Shown in pieces: positions 51,072 through 60,695 of a stretch of DNA of 64,000 nt. Under the pieces are notes generated by a model, which was given only the letters and a program-made list of their open reading frames with translations, searched no databases and was not told the origin of the DNA. Location: assembly GCA_900542875.1 (NCBI GenBank), contig UQPH01000001.1, positions 1 through 64,000 on the forward strand. The letters are read 5' to 3'. This DNA is from an uncultured Eubacterium sp. (GTDB lineage Bacteria; Bacillota; Clostridia; Oscillospirales; Acutalibacteraceae). How positions within the stretch are numbered: position 1 is the stretch's first letter; every line of letters starts with the position of its first letter. The translations under genes and the position numbers were made by a program.

Positions 51072-52472
51072 ATGAATAATTTTATGGACGGGGACTTTCT
51101 TTTGGACACCGACAGTGCAAGGCATTTGTTCCACGATTTTGCTGAGGATATGCCTATTTGCGACTATCACTGTCACCTCAGCCCAAAGGAGATTTATGAA
51201 AACAAACAGCCGGAGAACATATCTCGGCTTTGGCTTTCGGGCGACCACTATAAGTGGAGAGCCATGCGAAGCGCAGGAGTAGAAGAAAAATATTGCACGG
51301 GCGATGCAAGCGACGAGGAGAAGTTTTTGAAATTCGGCGAAACTCTCCAGTATTGCATAGGCAATCCGCTGTATCATTGGGCACATATCGAACTGCAAAG
51401 ATACTTCGGTATAGACACTCCGCTGAATGCAAGGACTGCTAAAGATATTTACGACAGGGCAAACGAGGCAATCAAAAACGGCGATTTCAGACCGCAGAGC
51501 CTCATTAAACGCAGTAATGTAAAGGTAGTTTGCACAACGGACGATCCTGCCGACAACCTTGAATATCATAAAAAATTAAAGCAAGTTTCGGATTTTGACT
51601 GCAAGGTTCTTCCGAGTTTCCGACCCGATAAGGCATTGAACATTCAACTTGACGGTTTTGCGGATTATATTAAGACTCTCGGCGAGGCTGCCGATGTTGA
51701 GATTAATTCCTATAAAGATGTTATCGCAGCACTTCTTAAAAGGTGCGATTATTTTAACGAGGCGGGCTGTAAGGTTTCTGACCAGGCGTTTGAGTATGTT
51801 CCGTTTACCGTTTCGAGCGATGACGAAATCGACGCCGTGTTCAAAAAGGCGATGAGAGGCGAGGGCATTTCGGAAACGGAGGGCGACGGTTATCGCATGG
51901 CGGTGCTTTTGGCTCTCGGGGCAAAATATCACGAACTCGGTTGGGTAATGGAAATTCATATCGGCGCAATTCGTAACAACTCTACTCGTATGTTTAAGGC
52001 AATCGGAGCGGATACGGGATTTGACAGTGTGGGCGACAGCGAGATTGCAAAGAAACTTTCACGCTTTCTTGACGCTCTTGATGTGAAAAACGAATTGCCC
52101 AAAACGATATTGTTTAACCTTAACGATAAGGACAACACCGTACTTGCCACTATGCTCGGTAATTTTCAGTCGAGCGAGGCACAGAGCAAAATTCAGTTCG
52201 GTCCTGCATGGTGGTTCCTTGATACAATGGACGGTATGACATCGCAGATGAAATCACTTGCAAATCTCGGTGTTCTCGGAAAATTTGTGGGAATGGAGAC
52301 GGACTCACGCTCGTTTACTTCCTATGGCAGACACGAATATTTCAGAAGAATTATGTGTCGCCTTATCGGCAGATGGGTTGAGGACGGCTGGTATGCCGAC
52401 GATGACGAGGTGCTCGAGGAGATAATAAAGGGCATTTCGTATAATAACGCAATTAAATATTTCGGTTTTTAA
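51072..52472 (+). CDS. uxaC: Glucuronate/galacturonate isomerase
   Basis: 466-residue amidohydrolase-superfamily uronate isomerase. Metal site CDYHCHLSPKEI (HxH near 36-38); ends YNNAIKYFGF as in the family. Converts D-glucuronate to fructuronate (or galacturonate to tagaturonate). With kdgK and kdgA downstream it covers the first and last steps of the Ashwell pathway; the reductase and dehydratase (uxuAB) are not in the window. Confidence 0.95.
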   Translation: MNNFMDGDFLLDTDSARHLFHDFAEDMPICDYHCHLSPKEIYENKQPENISRLWLSGDHYKWRAMRSAGVEEKYCTGDASDEEKFLKFGETLQYCIGNPLYHWAHIELQRYFGIDTPLNARTAKDIYDRANEAIKNGDFRPQSLIKRSNVKVVCTTDDPADNLEYHKKLKQVSDFDCKVLPSFRPDKALNIQLDGFADYIKTLGEAADVEINSYKDVIAALLKRCDYFNEAGCKVSDQAFEYVPFTVSSDDEIDAVFKKAMRGEGISETEGDGYRMAVLLALGAKYHELGWVMEIHIGAIRNNSTRMFKAIGADTGFDSVGDSEIAKKLSRFLDALDVKNELPKTILFNLNDKDNTVLATMLGNFQSSEAQSKIQFGPAWWFLDTMDGMTSQMKSLANLGVLGKFVGMETDSRSFTSYGRHEYFRRIMCRLIGRWVEDGWYADDDEVLEEIIKGISYNNAIKYFGF

Positions 52473-52501
52473 TTAAACACAAACGCTTTGGAGGAATATA
52501 T

Positions 52502-53599
52502 ATGAATTTGAATTTGAGACCTAAAGAGGAATGTATGTTTGACGAGATTTCTCTCGGTGAAATTATGCTCAGACTTGACCCGGGCGAGGGCAGAATTAAG
52601 ACAGCCCGTTCGTTTAGAGCCTGGGAGGGCGGCGGCGAATATAATGTTGCCAGAGGACTTCGCAGATGCTTCGGTATGAAAACGAGTGTTGTCACTGCTT
52701 TTGCGGAAAATGAAATCGGTTACCTTATGGAGGATTTGATTCTTCAGGGCGGAGTTGATACTTCGCTTATTAAGTGGATGCCGTTTGACGGTATCGGCAG
52801 AACGGTAAGAAACGGTATTAATTTTACCGAAAGAGGCTTCGGCATCCGTGGTGCGGTAGGTGCCTCCGACAGAGGAAATACAGCTGCTTCACAACTTAAA
52901 CCCGGCGATATTGATTGGGATTATATCTTTGGCACTCTCGGCGTAAGATGGCTTCACACGGGCGGAATTTATGCCGCACTCAGCGAATCTGCCGCTCAGG
53001 TTGTTATCGAGGCTGTTAAAAAGGCAAAGCAGTACGGCACGGTCGTTTCGTATGACCTTAATTACCGTCCCTCTCTTTGGAAAGGAATCGGCGGACAAGC
53101 CAAGGCTCAAGAGGTTAATAAGGAAATCGCAAAGTATGTTGATGTTATGATAGGAAACGAGGAGGACTTTACTGCCTCTCTCGGCTTTGAGGTTGAGGGC
53201 AACGACGCTGACCTCAAGGAACTTAATATGGACGGTTACTATAAGATGATAGAAACCGTAACAAAGGCTTATCCTAATTTTAAGGTTATCGCAACAACGC
53301 TTCGTACCGTTAAAACCGCTACGGTAAACGATTGGAAAGCGATTTGCTGGGCTGACGGAAAGATTTATAATTCTCTCGAATACCCCGGACTTGAAATTCT
53401 TGACAGAGTCGGCGGCGGCGACAGTTTTGCTTCGGGTCTTATCTACGGTCTTATGACTTTTGAGGACGCACAAAAGGCTGTTAATTACGGCGTTGTTCAC
53501 GGTGCTCTTGCCATGACTACACCGGGCGATACTTCTATGGCTTCGCTCAAAGAGGTAGAGGCAAAGGTTCACGGCGCAGGCGCAAGAGTACAGAGATAG
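52502..53599 (+). CDS. kdgK: 2-keto-3-deoxygluconate kinase (PfkB family)
   Basis: 365-residue PfkB-family sugar kinase. Substrate loop around GGGEYNVARGLRR (the N-terminal PfkB signature) and C-terminal DRVGGGDSFASGLI with the catalytic Asp. Phosphorylates KDG to KDPG for the aldolase that follows. Two in-frame starts: 52502 behind TTTGGAGG and 52535 behind AAAGAGGAA; the first is taken as it has the better RBS. Confidence 0.92.
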   Translation: MNLNLRPKEECMFDEISLGEIMLRLDPGEGRIKTARSFRAWEGGGEYNVARGLRRCFGMKTSVVTAFAENEIGYLMEDLILQGGVDTSLIKWMPFDGIGRTVRNGINFTERGFGIRGAVGASDRGNTAASQLKPGDIDWDYIFGTLGVRWLHTGGIYAALSESAAQVVIEAVKKAKQYGTVVSYDLNYRPSLWKGIGGQAKAQEVNKEIAKYVDVMIGNEEDFTASLGFEVEGNDADLKELNMDGYYKMIETVTKAYPNFKVIATTLRTVKTATVNDWKAICWADGKIYNSLEYPGLEILDRVGGGDSFASGLIYGLMTFEDAQKAVNYGVVHGALAMTTPGDTSMASLKEVEAKVHGAGARVQR

Positions 53600-53611
53600 C
53601 ACATTTTACGC

Positions 53612-53630
53612 CTCCCCCTTGATAAGGGAG
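53612..53630. repeat. Dispersed palindrome block between kdgK and kdgA
   Basis: CTCCCCCTTGATAAGGGAG, inside the operon; no promoter seen around it. Confidence 0.6.
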
Positions 53631-53673
53631 ACTAATATAAAAAACTGTCTATTAATCATTAAGGAGAATAATT

Positions 53674-54330
53674 ATGTCAAATAAAATAGAAACACTAGCA
53701 AAAATTCAAGAGGTCGGTATTGTAGCCGTAGTTCGTGCCACTTCGATTGAGCAGGCAGAAAAAATCACGGACGCTTGTATCGCAGGCGGAGTTGCCGCTA
53801 TCGAACTTACCTTTACCGTTCCGCATGCAGATAAACTTATCGAGGCTATGAGAGAAAAATATTCCTCGGGCGAAATTATTATCGGTGCAGGCACTGTTAT
53901 GGATGCTGCTACCGCAAGAATAGCCATTCTTGCAGGCGCAGAGTACATTGTGTCTCCTTATTTCGACCCCGAAACCGTTAAGTGCTGTAACCGTTACGGT
54001 ATTCCGTCTATGCCCGGTATTTATACTCCTACCGAGGCTGTTCACGCTATGGAATGCGGCGCAGATGTGCTCAAGGTATTCCCGGGCGATATTGCCACTC
54101 CGTCTTTTATTAAGGATATTCACGGCCCTATTCCGAATGCCGTTATGATGCCGTCGGGCGGCGTTGATGTTGATAATGTAAAGGATTGGATTAAGGCAGG
54201 AGCGGTTGCCGTCGGAGCAGGTTCATCTCTTATTAAGGGTGCAAAGACCGGCGAATACGATAAAATTACCGAGACCGGTAAAATTTTTGTAGAGCGTATA
54301 AAAGAGGCTCGTGCCGAGATGAAGAAGTAA
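53674..54330 (+). CDS. kdgA: 2-dehydro-3-deoxy-phosphogluconate (KDPG/KHG) aldolase
   Basis: 218-residue class I aldolase. VGIVAVVRATS (Arg), AIELTFTVP (catalytic Glu), CGADVLKVFPGD (Schiff-base Lys region) and MPSGGVD phosphate site. Splits KDPG to pyruvate and glyceraldehyde-3-phosphate. Ends the hexuronate operon. Confidence 0.94.
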   Translation: MSNKIETLAKIQEVGIVAVVRATSIEQAEKITDACIAGGVAAIELTFTVPHADKLIEAMREKYSSGEIIIGAGTVMDAATARIAILAGAEYIVSPYFDPETVKCCNRYGIPSMPGIYTPTEAVHAMECGADVLKVFPGDIATPSFIKDIHGPIPNAVMMPSGGVDVDNVKDWIKAGAVAVGAGSSLIKGAKTGEYDKITETGKIFVERIKEARAEMKK

Positions 54331-54367
54331 TCGGATGATTTTGTTTGTCTGACTGACCTTTGATTAT

Positions 54368-54410
54368 AAAGCCGTGTGCGGTTCTTTCCGTGACGGCTTT
54401 TTTCTTTTTG
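54368..54410 (+). terminator. Terminator after kdgA
   Basis: AAAGCCGTGTGCGG-TTCTTT-CCGTGACGGCTTT with small internal loop, followed by TTTCTTTTTG. Confidence 0.85.
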
Positions 54411-54537
54411 TGAAATTGCACAAAAAACGCTTGTCCCATATGTCATAACAAAGCCGCAAAAAACCCGATTTTAGGCACACTCCCGATTATTAAAAAAATA
54501 ATTTTTCGTTATTTTTTACAAAATTTATAAAACCTTG

Positions 54538-54565
54538 TTGAAATTTTTGTAGAGAGTGTTATATT
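54538..54565 (+). promoter_or_regulatory. Promoter of gdhA
   Basis: TTGAAA, 16-bp spacer, TATATT. Confidence 0.65.
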
Positions 54566-54627
54566 TAGATTGAAAGACAAGTGAGCCGTTACTCACTTAA
54601 CTTAATAAGAAGGGGTAAGATGATTTT

Positions 54628-55977
54628 ATGAATAAATACATTGAAGAAGCTATTGCTACGGTTGAACGCAGAGATTGCTCGAAGCCTGAGTATATTCAGT
54701 GCGTTAAAGAGGTTTACAGGTCGCTTGAGGCTGTAATTGACAGGCACCCCGAATATGTCGAGGATAATATTCTTGAGCGTATGGCAGAGCCTGACAGACT
54801 TATTACATTTCGTATCGCATGGGTTGATGACGCAGGCAAGACTCGGGTGAACAGAGGTTACCGTGTTCAGTTTAACTCGGCTATCGGCCCTTACAAGGGC
54901 GGACTTCGTTTTCATCCGAGCGTAAATTCTTCCATTATGTACTTCCTCGGATTTGAGCAGACTTTTAAGAATTCACTTACGGGGCTTCCTATGGGCGGGG
55001 CAAAAGGCGGCTCTGATTTTGACCCGAGAGGCAGAAGCAAGGGCGAGATTATGCGTTTTTGCCAGGCATTTATGACAGAACTTTACCGCCATATCGGTCC
55101 TAATGTCGATGTTCCGGCAGGAGATATAGGTGTTGGCGGACGAGAGATCGGTTTCCTTTTCGGTCAATATAAGAGAATCGCCGATGCTTTTGAAAACGGT
55201 GTAATTACAGGCAAGGGCATTTCTTACGGCGGTTCGCTCATTCGCCCCGAAGCTACGGGTTACGGTGCCGTATATTATTTAGAAGAGGTTTTGAAGCACG
55301 AGCATGATACCATTGAGGGCAAGAGAGTTGCTGTATCGGGCTTTGGTAATGTTGCTTGGGGTACTTGCAAAAAACTTGCCGAACTCGGCGCAATTCCCGT
55401 TACGATTTCCGGACCCGACGGCTATGTTTATGATAAGGACGGCATTATCACCGACGAAAAAATCAATTATCTTCTCGAGATGAGAGCGTCGGGCAGAGAC
55501 AGATGCCAAGACTATGCCGACAAATTCGGCGTTCCGTTTATTAAGGGCGAGAAACCGTGGGGCGAAAAAGTAGATATAGTTATGCCGTGCGCTACTCAAA
55601 ATGAGATTGGTGAAAAAGAGGCAAAGCAGATTATCGCAAACGGCGTAAAGTATTATATCGAGGTGGCAAATATGCCGTCCACCGAGGAGGCTCTTAATCT
55701 TGTTATGGCACAGCCGAATATGACAGTCGCTCCGTCAAAGGCAGTAAACGCAGGCGGCGTTTGTGTTTCGGGACTCGAGATGAGCCAGAACAGCCAGAGA
55801 CTTTCTTGGACTGCCGAAGAGGTTGACGCAAAACTTCATCAGGCTATGATTAATATACATAAGCATTCCGTAGAAGCTGCCGAGAGGTATGGACTTGGTT
55901 ATAACCTTGTTGCCGGTGCAAATATTGCAGGATTTGAAAAGGTAGCACAGGCTATGATTGAGCAAGGCGTATATTAA
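54628..55977 (+). CDS. gdhA: NADP-specific glutamate dehydrogenase
   Basis: 449-residue hexameric GDH of the NADP/assimilatory class. Catalytic Lys in GLPMGGAKGGSDFD, GRSKGEIMRFCQ, and the nucleotide fold AVSGFGNVAWGTC. Aminates 2-oxoglutarate to glutamate. Own promoter and terminator. RBS AAGGGGTAAG. Confidence 0.97.
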   Translation: MNKYIEEAIATVERRDCSKPEYIQCVKEVYRSLEAVIDRHPEYVEDNILERMAEPDRLITFRIAWVDDAGKTRVNRGYRVQFNSAIGPYKGGLRFHPSVNSSIMYFLGFEQTFKNSLTGLPMGGAKGGSDFDPRGRSKGEIMRFCQAFMTELYRHIGPNVDVPAGDIGVGGREIGFLFGQYKRIADAFENGVITGKGISYGGSLIRPEATGYGAVYYLEEVLKHEHDTIEGKRVAVSGFGNVAWGTCKKLAELGAIPVTISGPDGYVYDKDGIITDEKINYLLEMRASGRDRCQDYADKFGVPFIKGEKPWGEKVDIVMPCATQNEIGEKEAKQIIANGVKYYIEVANMPSTEEALNLVMAQPNMTVAPSKAVNAGGVCVSGLEMSQNSQRLSWTAEEVDAKLHQAMINIHKHSVEAAERYGLGYNLVAGANIAGFEKVAQAMIEQGVY

Positions 55978-55995
55978 TAGATATTGTAAAATAAA

Positions 55996-56033
55996 GAAAG
56001 CACCGAGAACACTTAGTCCTCGGTGCTTTCTTG
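55996..56033. terminator. Bidirectional terminator, gdhA and the 56038-61084 operon
   Basis: GAAAGCACCGAG/CTCGGTGCTTTC hairpin with flanking T on plus and T (as A-rich TATTTTAC) on minus. Confidence 0.88.
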
Positions 56034-56037
56034 CACA

Positions 56038-57204
56038 TTATAAGATTAATTGTTTTGTTTTAGTATGCTTTTTGTCGGTGTAAACCGTGGGGTGCCATTT
56101 TGATGCGAGCCAATATGGGTTGTGCTCGTCGTTGTCATCGTACCATTTCTGCGGATAATGTATGCGCTCGTTCGGTGTTGTGCTTGTGATTTTTTCAAAA
56201 TCGGGGTCCGTCTTTTTGCACAGTATTACAAAATTGCAGTAATCGTATACTTTGCTTTGCGTGCTCACAGTCAAAAACGAATCGTTATAGTTCAGGTCGT
56301 ATTCCGTATGATACAGCGCACGGGAATAAATTTTATCCTCGTATTCGTCAAAACTTTCCTCTGTCAAATCGCCGCAGAGATTATACGGAAAAACGTAGCC
56401 GTTATCGTCGAGCGAATTAGTGTTTACATAAAAAGCGGCGACAACCTGATATGTGTTCTCCTTGCCGTAAAGGTCGCTTACGCTCACCTTTTGCGATGAG
56501 TTGATATAAGCGTCGGCAGTGAAATATTCGCTTTCAATGTTCGTACTGTCCTGCGTTACGCTGACCGCCTTAAACTGTTGCTCGCTGTCTAACTTCGTGC
56601 CGTAATCCGTGTGCGGCTGTAACGCATTAAGCGTTTCGGATAAAATGATTCTATCCCCATCGCCGACAGAAATTGAGCCGACCGTTGATTGGTCGCTGCC
56701 GTAGGCGTCGCACATATCCTCGGCTATTCCTTTAGGAAATGTGATGCCGTACTTTGTTTCATACGGTTTTAGGTAAGCCGTTTTTGCTTGCGATACAGCG
56801 ATTGTGGCTATAACCGCCGCCAAAATAACGGCAAGAATAATTAATATTATCCTTTTTGTCTTAGGAGGTACAGCTTTGATTTTCGATTTAAGAAAAGCAA
56901 AAAAGTTTTTTAAGTCTGCTTTTTTACGCTTTTTCTTTTTGCCCTTCGTCTTTTTATCCTTTGCGTCGGAGGGCTTTTTCTTTTTATTATTATTCTTTTT
57001 TTTGGATTTCTCCGGCTTGTCTGTTATTTTCTCGGTTGTTTTGTTTTGCTCCTCGGAGAGAGAATTTCTCCTTTTCGGCGGCTCCAACGGTCTTTCGTAA
57101 AAGTTTTCGGTGCTTCTGTCGCCGTCACTTTTTACCGAGGTCAAAACTTCGTCGAGTTCCAAATCCTTGAGAATTTTTTCCAGATTGTTTTCTTTTTCGC
57201 TCAT
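56038..57204 (-). CDS. Membrane-anchored sortase-B-like protein without catalytic residues
   Basis: 388 residues: acidic/Lys-rich cytoplasmic N-terminus (strongly basic 66-95), one membrane helix (about 118-140), and an outer domain. The C-terminal part FDEYEDKIYSRALYHTEYD then DSFLTVSTQ and YDYCNFVILCKK matches the sortase B core, in which LTLSTC carries the catalytic Cys and a following Arg precedes FVV. Here the Cys is Gln and the Arg is Asn; the usual His motif (GHN) is also missing. It is thus a probable pseudo-sortase. The ATG overlaps the thiI stop. It could bind a sorting-type peptide or be a scaffold; function unknown. Confidence 0.6.
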   Translation of the reverse strand: MSEKENNLEKILKDLELDEVLTSVKSDGDRSTENFYERPLEPPKRRNSLSEEQNKTTEKITDKPEKSKKKNNNKKKKPSDAKDKKTKGKKKKRKKADLKNFFAFLKSKIKAVPPKTKRIILIILAVILAAVIATIAVSQAKTAYLKPYETKYGITFPKGIAEDMCDAYGSDQSTVGSISVGDGDRIILSETLNALQPHTDYGTKLDSEQQFKAVSVTQDSTNIESEYFTADAYINSSQKVSVSDLYGKENTYQVVAAFYVNTNSLDDNGYVFPYNLCGDLTEESFDEYEDKIYSRALYHTEYDLNYNDSFLTVSTQSKVYDYCNFVILCKKTDPDFEKITSTTPNERIHYPQKWYDDNDEHNPYWLASKWHPTVYTDKKHTKTKQLIL

Positions 57205-58373
57205 CAGTGTATTACAGTCTTTCTTGCGCTGTTAACCGCTCTTTCTATTAATGCTTCGCTGTCAAGCGCTTCTTCTGCTTTTAGTATGTCTTCTATCTGC
57301 GGTCTTGTTTTCGGATGTTTCGGGGTGAATACCGTACAGCAGTCCTCATATGGCAAAATCGAGGTTTCAAAGGTGTCTATCTCTCGGGATATTTTTATGA
57401 TTTCGTCCTTGTCCATACCGATGCACGGTCTGAAAACAGGAAGTGCGGTTGCTTGGTCTGTGCAGCCGAGCGCATATATCGTCTGGCTTGCCACCTGACC
57501 CACGCTCTCACCCGTGATAAGTGCCGAACATTTTTGGTGAACTGCGAGTTTTTCCGCTATTTTCATCATATATCTTCTCATTATGATTGTAAAATAAACT
57601 TCGGGGCACTTGTCTCTTATTGCCTCCTGAAGTTCGGTAAAGTGCACAACGTAAGTTGTGATAGGTCCGCTGTATGCCGCAACCTTACGGAGCAAATCCA
57701 TAACCTTTTGCTCTGCAAGTTCAGTTGTAAACGGCGGCGAAGCAAAGTGAACGGCAACGAGTTCAATGCCTCTTTTTGCCATCATATATGCCGCAACGGG
57801 TGAGTCTATTCCGCCGCTGATGAGAATTGCGCCTCTGCCGCTGGTGCTTACAGGCATACCGCCTGCGCCCTTAATGCTGTCGCCGTGGATGAATGCAAAG
57901 CGGTCTCTTACCTCTACCGTTACGGTCAGTTCGGGATTGTGCACATCAACCTTTAGGTGATGGTGAGCCGAGAGAATGCAAGCGCCCATTTCTCTGCATA
58001 TTTCCGGTGATTTCATCTCGAATTTTTTGTCGCTTCTCTTTGCGTTTACCTTAAAGGTGCTTACCTCGTCGAGTCTTTCATCAAGGTATTCGAGAGTCTT
58101 TTTCTTTATATCGTCAAAATTTTTTTCTGCAACTACCGCTCTCGAAAGTGCCGCAATACCGAAAACTTTTTTGAGCACATCAACTGCGTCGTCGAGGTCA
58201 ATATCGTCGTCGAGCGGTTCAACCATAATGGTGGATTGGCTCTTTGTAAATTGGAATTCGCCGATTTCTTTAAGAGCCTTTTTCATATTTTTAATGAGTA
58301 TGTCCTCAAAGGTGTTTCTGTTGAGTCCTTTGAGCACAAGTTCTCCGTTTTTTATCAGTATAATTTCTTTCAT
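57204..58373 (-). CDS. thiI: tRNA 4-thiouridine synthase ThiI
   Basis: 389 residues: N-terminal NFLD/THUMP domains (to about 165) and an adenylating PP-loop domain with ISGGIDSPVAAYMMAKRG near 180. No C-terminal rhodanese domain, as usual for Gram-positives. Uses sulfur from the adjacent NifS-type desulfurase for s4U8 in tRNA and possibly thiazole. 16 bp after nifS. Confidence 0.95.
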   Translation of the reverse strand: MKEIILIKNGELVLKGLNRNTFEDILIKNMKKALKEIGEFQFTKSQSTIMVEPLDDDIDLDDAVDVLKKVFGIAALSRAVVAEKNFDDIKKKTLEYLDERLDEVSTFKVNAKRSDKKFEMKSPEICREMGACILSAHHHLKVDVHNPELTVTVEVRDRFAFIHGDSIKGAGGMPVSTSGRGAILISGGIDSPVAAYMMAKRGIELVAVHFASPPFTTELAEQKVMDLLRKVAAYSGPITTYVVHFTELQEAIRDKCPEVYFTIIMRRYMMKIAEKLAVHQKCSALITGESVGQVASQTIYALGCTDQATALPVFRPCIGMDKDEIIKISREIDTFETSILPYEDCCTVFTPKHPKTRPQIEDILKAEEALDSEALIERAVNSARKTVIH

Positions 58374-58389
58374 CTAATTTCTTCTCCGT

Positions 58390-59523
58390 TTAGATGGGAT
58401 AGTCCCTTACAGTTTCCTTTATCGCTTGCGCCAGTTCGTTGACATCTTCCTTCGTGTTTGTCCTGCCGAAACTTATGCGGATTGATTTTTCTATAACCTT
58501 GTCGCCGAGTTTCATCGCAGTCAGCACATGGCTTTTCTTTCCTTTTGCACACGCCGAGCCGTTACTTACATATATGCCGTATTTTCCCGACAGGTGCTGA
58601 ACTATTGTCTGGCTGGTCATAAAGGTGGGTATGTATACATTCAGTATGTAGTCGGACGAGGTGTCGGGATTGTTTATCTTTACTCCGTCTATCGCCTCGA
58701 GCGTCTTTCTTGCGTAAGCGTTGAGTTCGTGCATTTTTTCGCTTAATTCTTTTAAGTCGGGAATTTGAGCCGCCGCAACGCCGAAACCTGCGATTAACGG
58801 AGCCGCCTCGGTGCCGGGGCGAATTTTTCTTTCCTGCTCACCGCCGTAAGTTCTTGGGACTATTCTCGTGCCTTTTTTTATGTATAATGCGCCTGCTCCC
58901 TTTGGACCGTGGATTTTGTGCGCCGTGATTGTCACCATGTCTGCGCCGATTTTTGACGGTTTAATTTCAATCTTTCCGTAAGCCTGCACACAGTCTATGT
59001 GTATCAGTGCAGGAGCGTTCGCTCTTTTTACCGCCTTTTTTATCGCCTTGACGGGGAGTATAGAGCCGACTTCGTTGTTGATATACATCATTGAGACTAA
59101 TATTGTGTCGGAATTTACCGCCTCAAAAATTTGCTCCTCTGTGATATTGCCGTACTCGTTCGGGGTCAGCTTTATTACCTCAAATCCCTGCTTTTCGAGT
59201 TCGTTTACCGCTTCGATTATGCTTTCGTGTTCTATTGCCGTGGTGACTATTCGATTGCCCTTTCGTTTGCCTGCCGCAGCCGCACCGAAAATCGCAAGGT
59301 TGTTTGCCTCTGTTCCGCCGGAGGTAAATATAATTTCGTCGGCATCGCACGAGAGAGTTTTTGCTATCTTTTCCCTTGCGTTTCTCACTTCGTAATTCGC
59401 CTCGAGACCCTCTTTGTGAAACGAGGACGGGTTGCCGAATTTTACCGTGAGCATCTCATATATTTTGTCGGCAACTTCTTTTGTCGGCTTTGTTGTTGCG
59501 CTGTTGTCAAGATATGCACTCAT
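58390..59523 (-). CDS. nifS: Cysteine desulfurase (NifS/IscS class)
   Basis: 377-residue PLP enzyme. SGGTEANNLAIFG, PLP Lys in TITAHKIHGPKGAG and catalytic Cys in SNGSACAKGKKSH. Mobilises persulfide sulfur; its place before thiI argues for a NifZ-like role dedicated to tRNA thiolation. Overlaps the upstream gene by one base. Confidence 0.95.
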   Translation of the reverse strand: MSAYLDNSATTKPTKEVADKIYEMLTVKFGNPSSFHKEGLEANYEVRNAREKIAKTLSCDADEIIFTSGGTEANNLAIFGAAAAGKRKGNRIVTTAIEHESIIEAVNELEKQGFEVIKLTPNEYGNITEEQIFEAVNSDTILVSMMYINNEVGSILPVKAIKKAVKRANAPALIHIDCVQAYGKIEIKPSKIGADMVTITAHKIHGPKGAGALYIKKGTRIVPRTYGGEQERKIRPGTEAAPLIAGFGVAAAQIPDLKELSEKMHELNAYARKTLEAIDGVKINNPDTSSDYILNVYIPTFMTSQTIVQHLSGKYGIYVSNGSACAKGKKSHVLTAMKLGDKVIEKSIRISFGRTNTKEDVNELAQAIKETVRDYPI

Positions 59524-60695
59524 TATTTGTTTCTCAGTTCCTTTAACTTCATAACGGCTATTATCGTCTTTGCGTCTTTGATTTCGCCCGACATTACCTT
59601 TGCAAAGAGGGTTGAAAATTTCATTGTGCTTACCTGCAAAAATTCGTCATCATCCAGCTTTTGCTCTGTAAAGGTCGGGTTTTCCGCCGCATACAGCCTT
59701 ATTATTTCGTTTGTGTATCCCGGAGTGGGATATATTTCGCCCAGCGGCGTCAACTTTTCGCATACTGCTCCGCATTCCTCGTGAAGTTCACGCAGTGCCG
59801 CATCGTATGGGTCTTCGTCCTTTTCCAGTTTGCCTGCCGGGATTTCGTAAATCATTTCTTTATATGGGTATCTGAATTGGCGAACGAGCAAAACTTCGTC
59901 GTTCTCGTTTAAGCAAATTATTCCGACTCCGCCCGGGTGATCAACGCATTCTCTCGTTGCCGGTTTGTCATTTGAGAGAATAACATCGTCTTGGTGCACA
60001 CTGATGACATTTCCGCTGAATATGCCCTGCACATTTTCGCATCGTTCGTAGAGTCCGAGCGCAACCGCCTCAACATCTTCCACCTTGTCGATTATGTATT
60101 TTGCTCCGCTTTCTATAAATTCAAATTTAGAACCGAAGCCCCACAAGACGCCGACGCTCGTAACGCCCGTCTCTCTCGCTCCGTCTATATCGTAAAAACG
60201 GTCGCCCACCATAATCGCCTCGTCGCTTTGAACATTGAGTTCTTTAAGGCACCTGTCGATTATGCTCTGCTTTGTTTCGCAGTCCGCAGTAAAACTTACC
60301 GCACTTATGTAATCAAAAAGGTCAATAAGCCCTGCTTTGATAAGTAATTCTTCAACATAATTAATCGGCTTTGAGGAGGCTATTCCAAGTTTCATTCCGT
60401 CATTTTTCAGCCTTTGAAGAAGCGACGGTATACCCGGATAAAACTCGCTTTCATACAGTCCGATATTTGTATATCGCTCTCTGTATTTTTTTACCAGTTT
60501 TTCGGCGTCTGCGGCGCTTTGGTTAAATTTCTCCTGAAATGTAACCAGCAGCGGAGGTCCTATAAAAAAGTCGAGTTCTTCCCAGTCGGGACTCTCTATG
60601 TCAAATGCGTCGAGTGCAAATTTTGCACTTTTTTTTACTCCGATGCCTGTGTCGCAAAGGGTGCCGTCAAAGTCGAAAATTACTGCTTTAGTCAT
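59523..60695 (-). CDS. HAD phosphatase-Nudix (ADP-ribose pyrophosphatase-like) fusion
   Basis: 390 residues in two domains. 1-210: HAD hydrolase of the phosphoglycolate phosphatase type (IFDFDGTLCDTGIG, SKPINYVE, VGDRFYDIDGA). 215-390: Nudix hydrolase with the box GKLEKDEDPYDAALRELHEE, closest in pattern to ADP-ribose pyrophosphatase (HPGGVGIICLN..., FRYPYKEMIYEIPAG). Both active sites look complete. Single reading frame, so a true fusion. Overlaps thioesterase and nifS genes. Confidence 0.92.
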   Translation of the reverse strand: MTKAVIFDFDGTLCDTGIGVKKSAKFALDAFDIESPDWEELDFFIGPPLLVTFQEKFNQSAADAEKLVKKYRERYTNIGLYESEFYPGIPSLLQRLKNDGMKLGIASSKPINYVEELLIKAGLIDLFDYISAVSFTADCETKQSIIDRCLKELNVQSDEAIMVGDRFYDIDGARETGVTSVGVLWGFGSKFEFIESGAKYIIDKVEDVEAVALGLYERCENVQGIFSGNVISVHQDDVILSNDKPATRECVDHPGGVGIICLNENDEVLLVRQFRYPYKEMIYEIPAGKLEKDEDPYDAALRELHEECGAVCEKLTPLGEIYPTPGYTNEIIRLYAAENPTFTEQKLDDDEFLQVSTMKFSTLFAKVMSGEIKDAKTIIAVMKLKELRNK

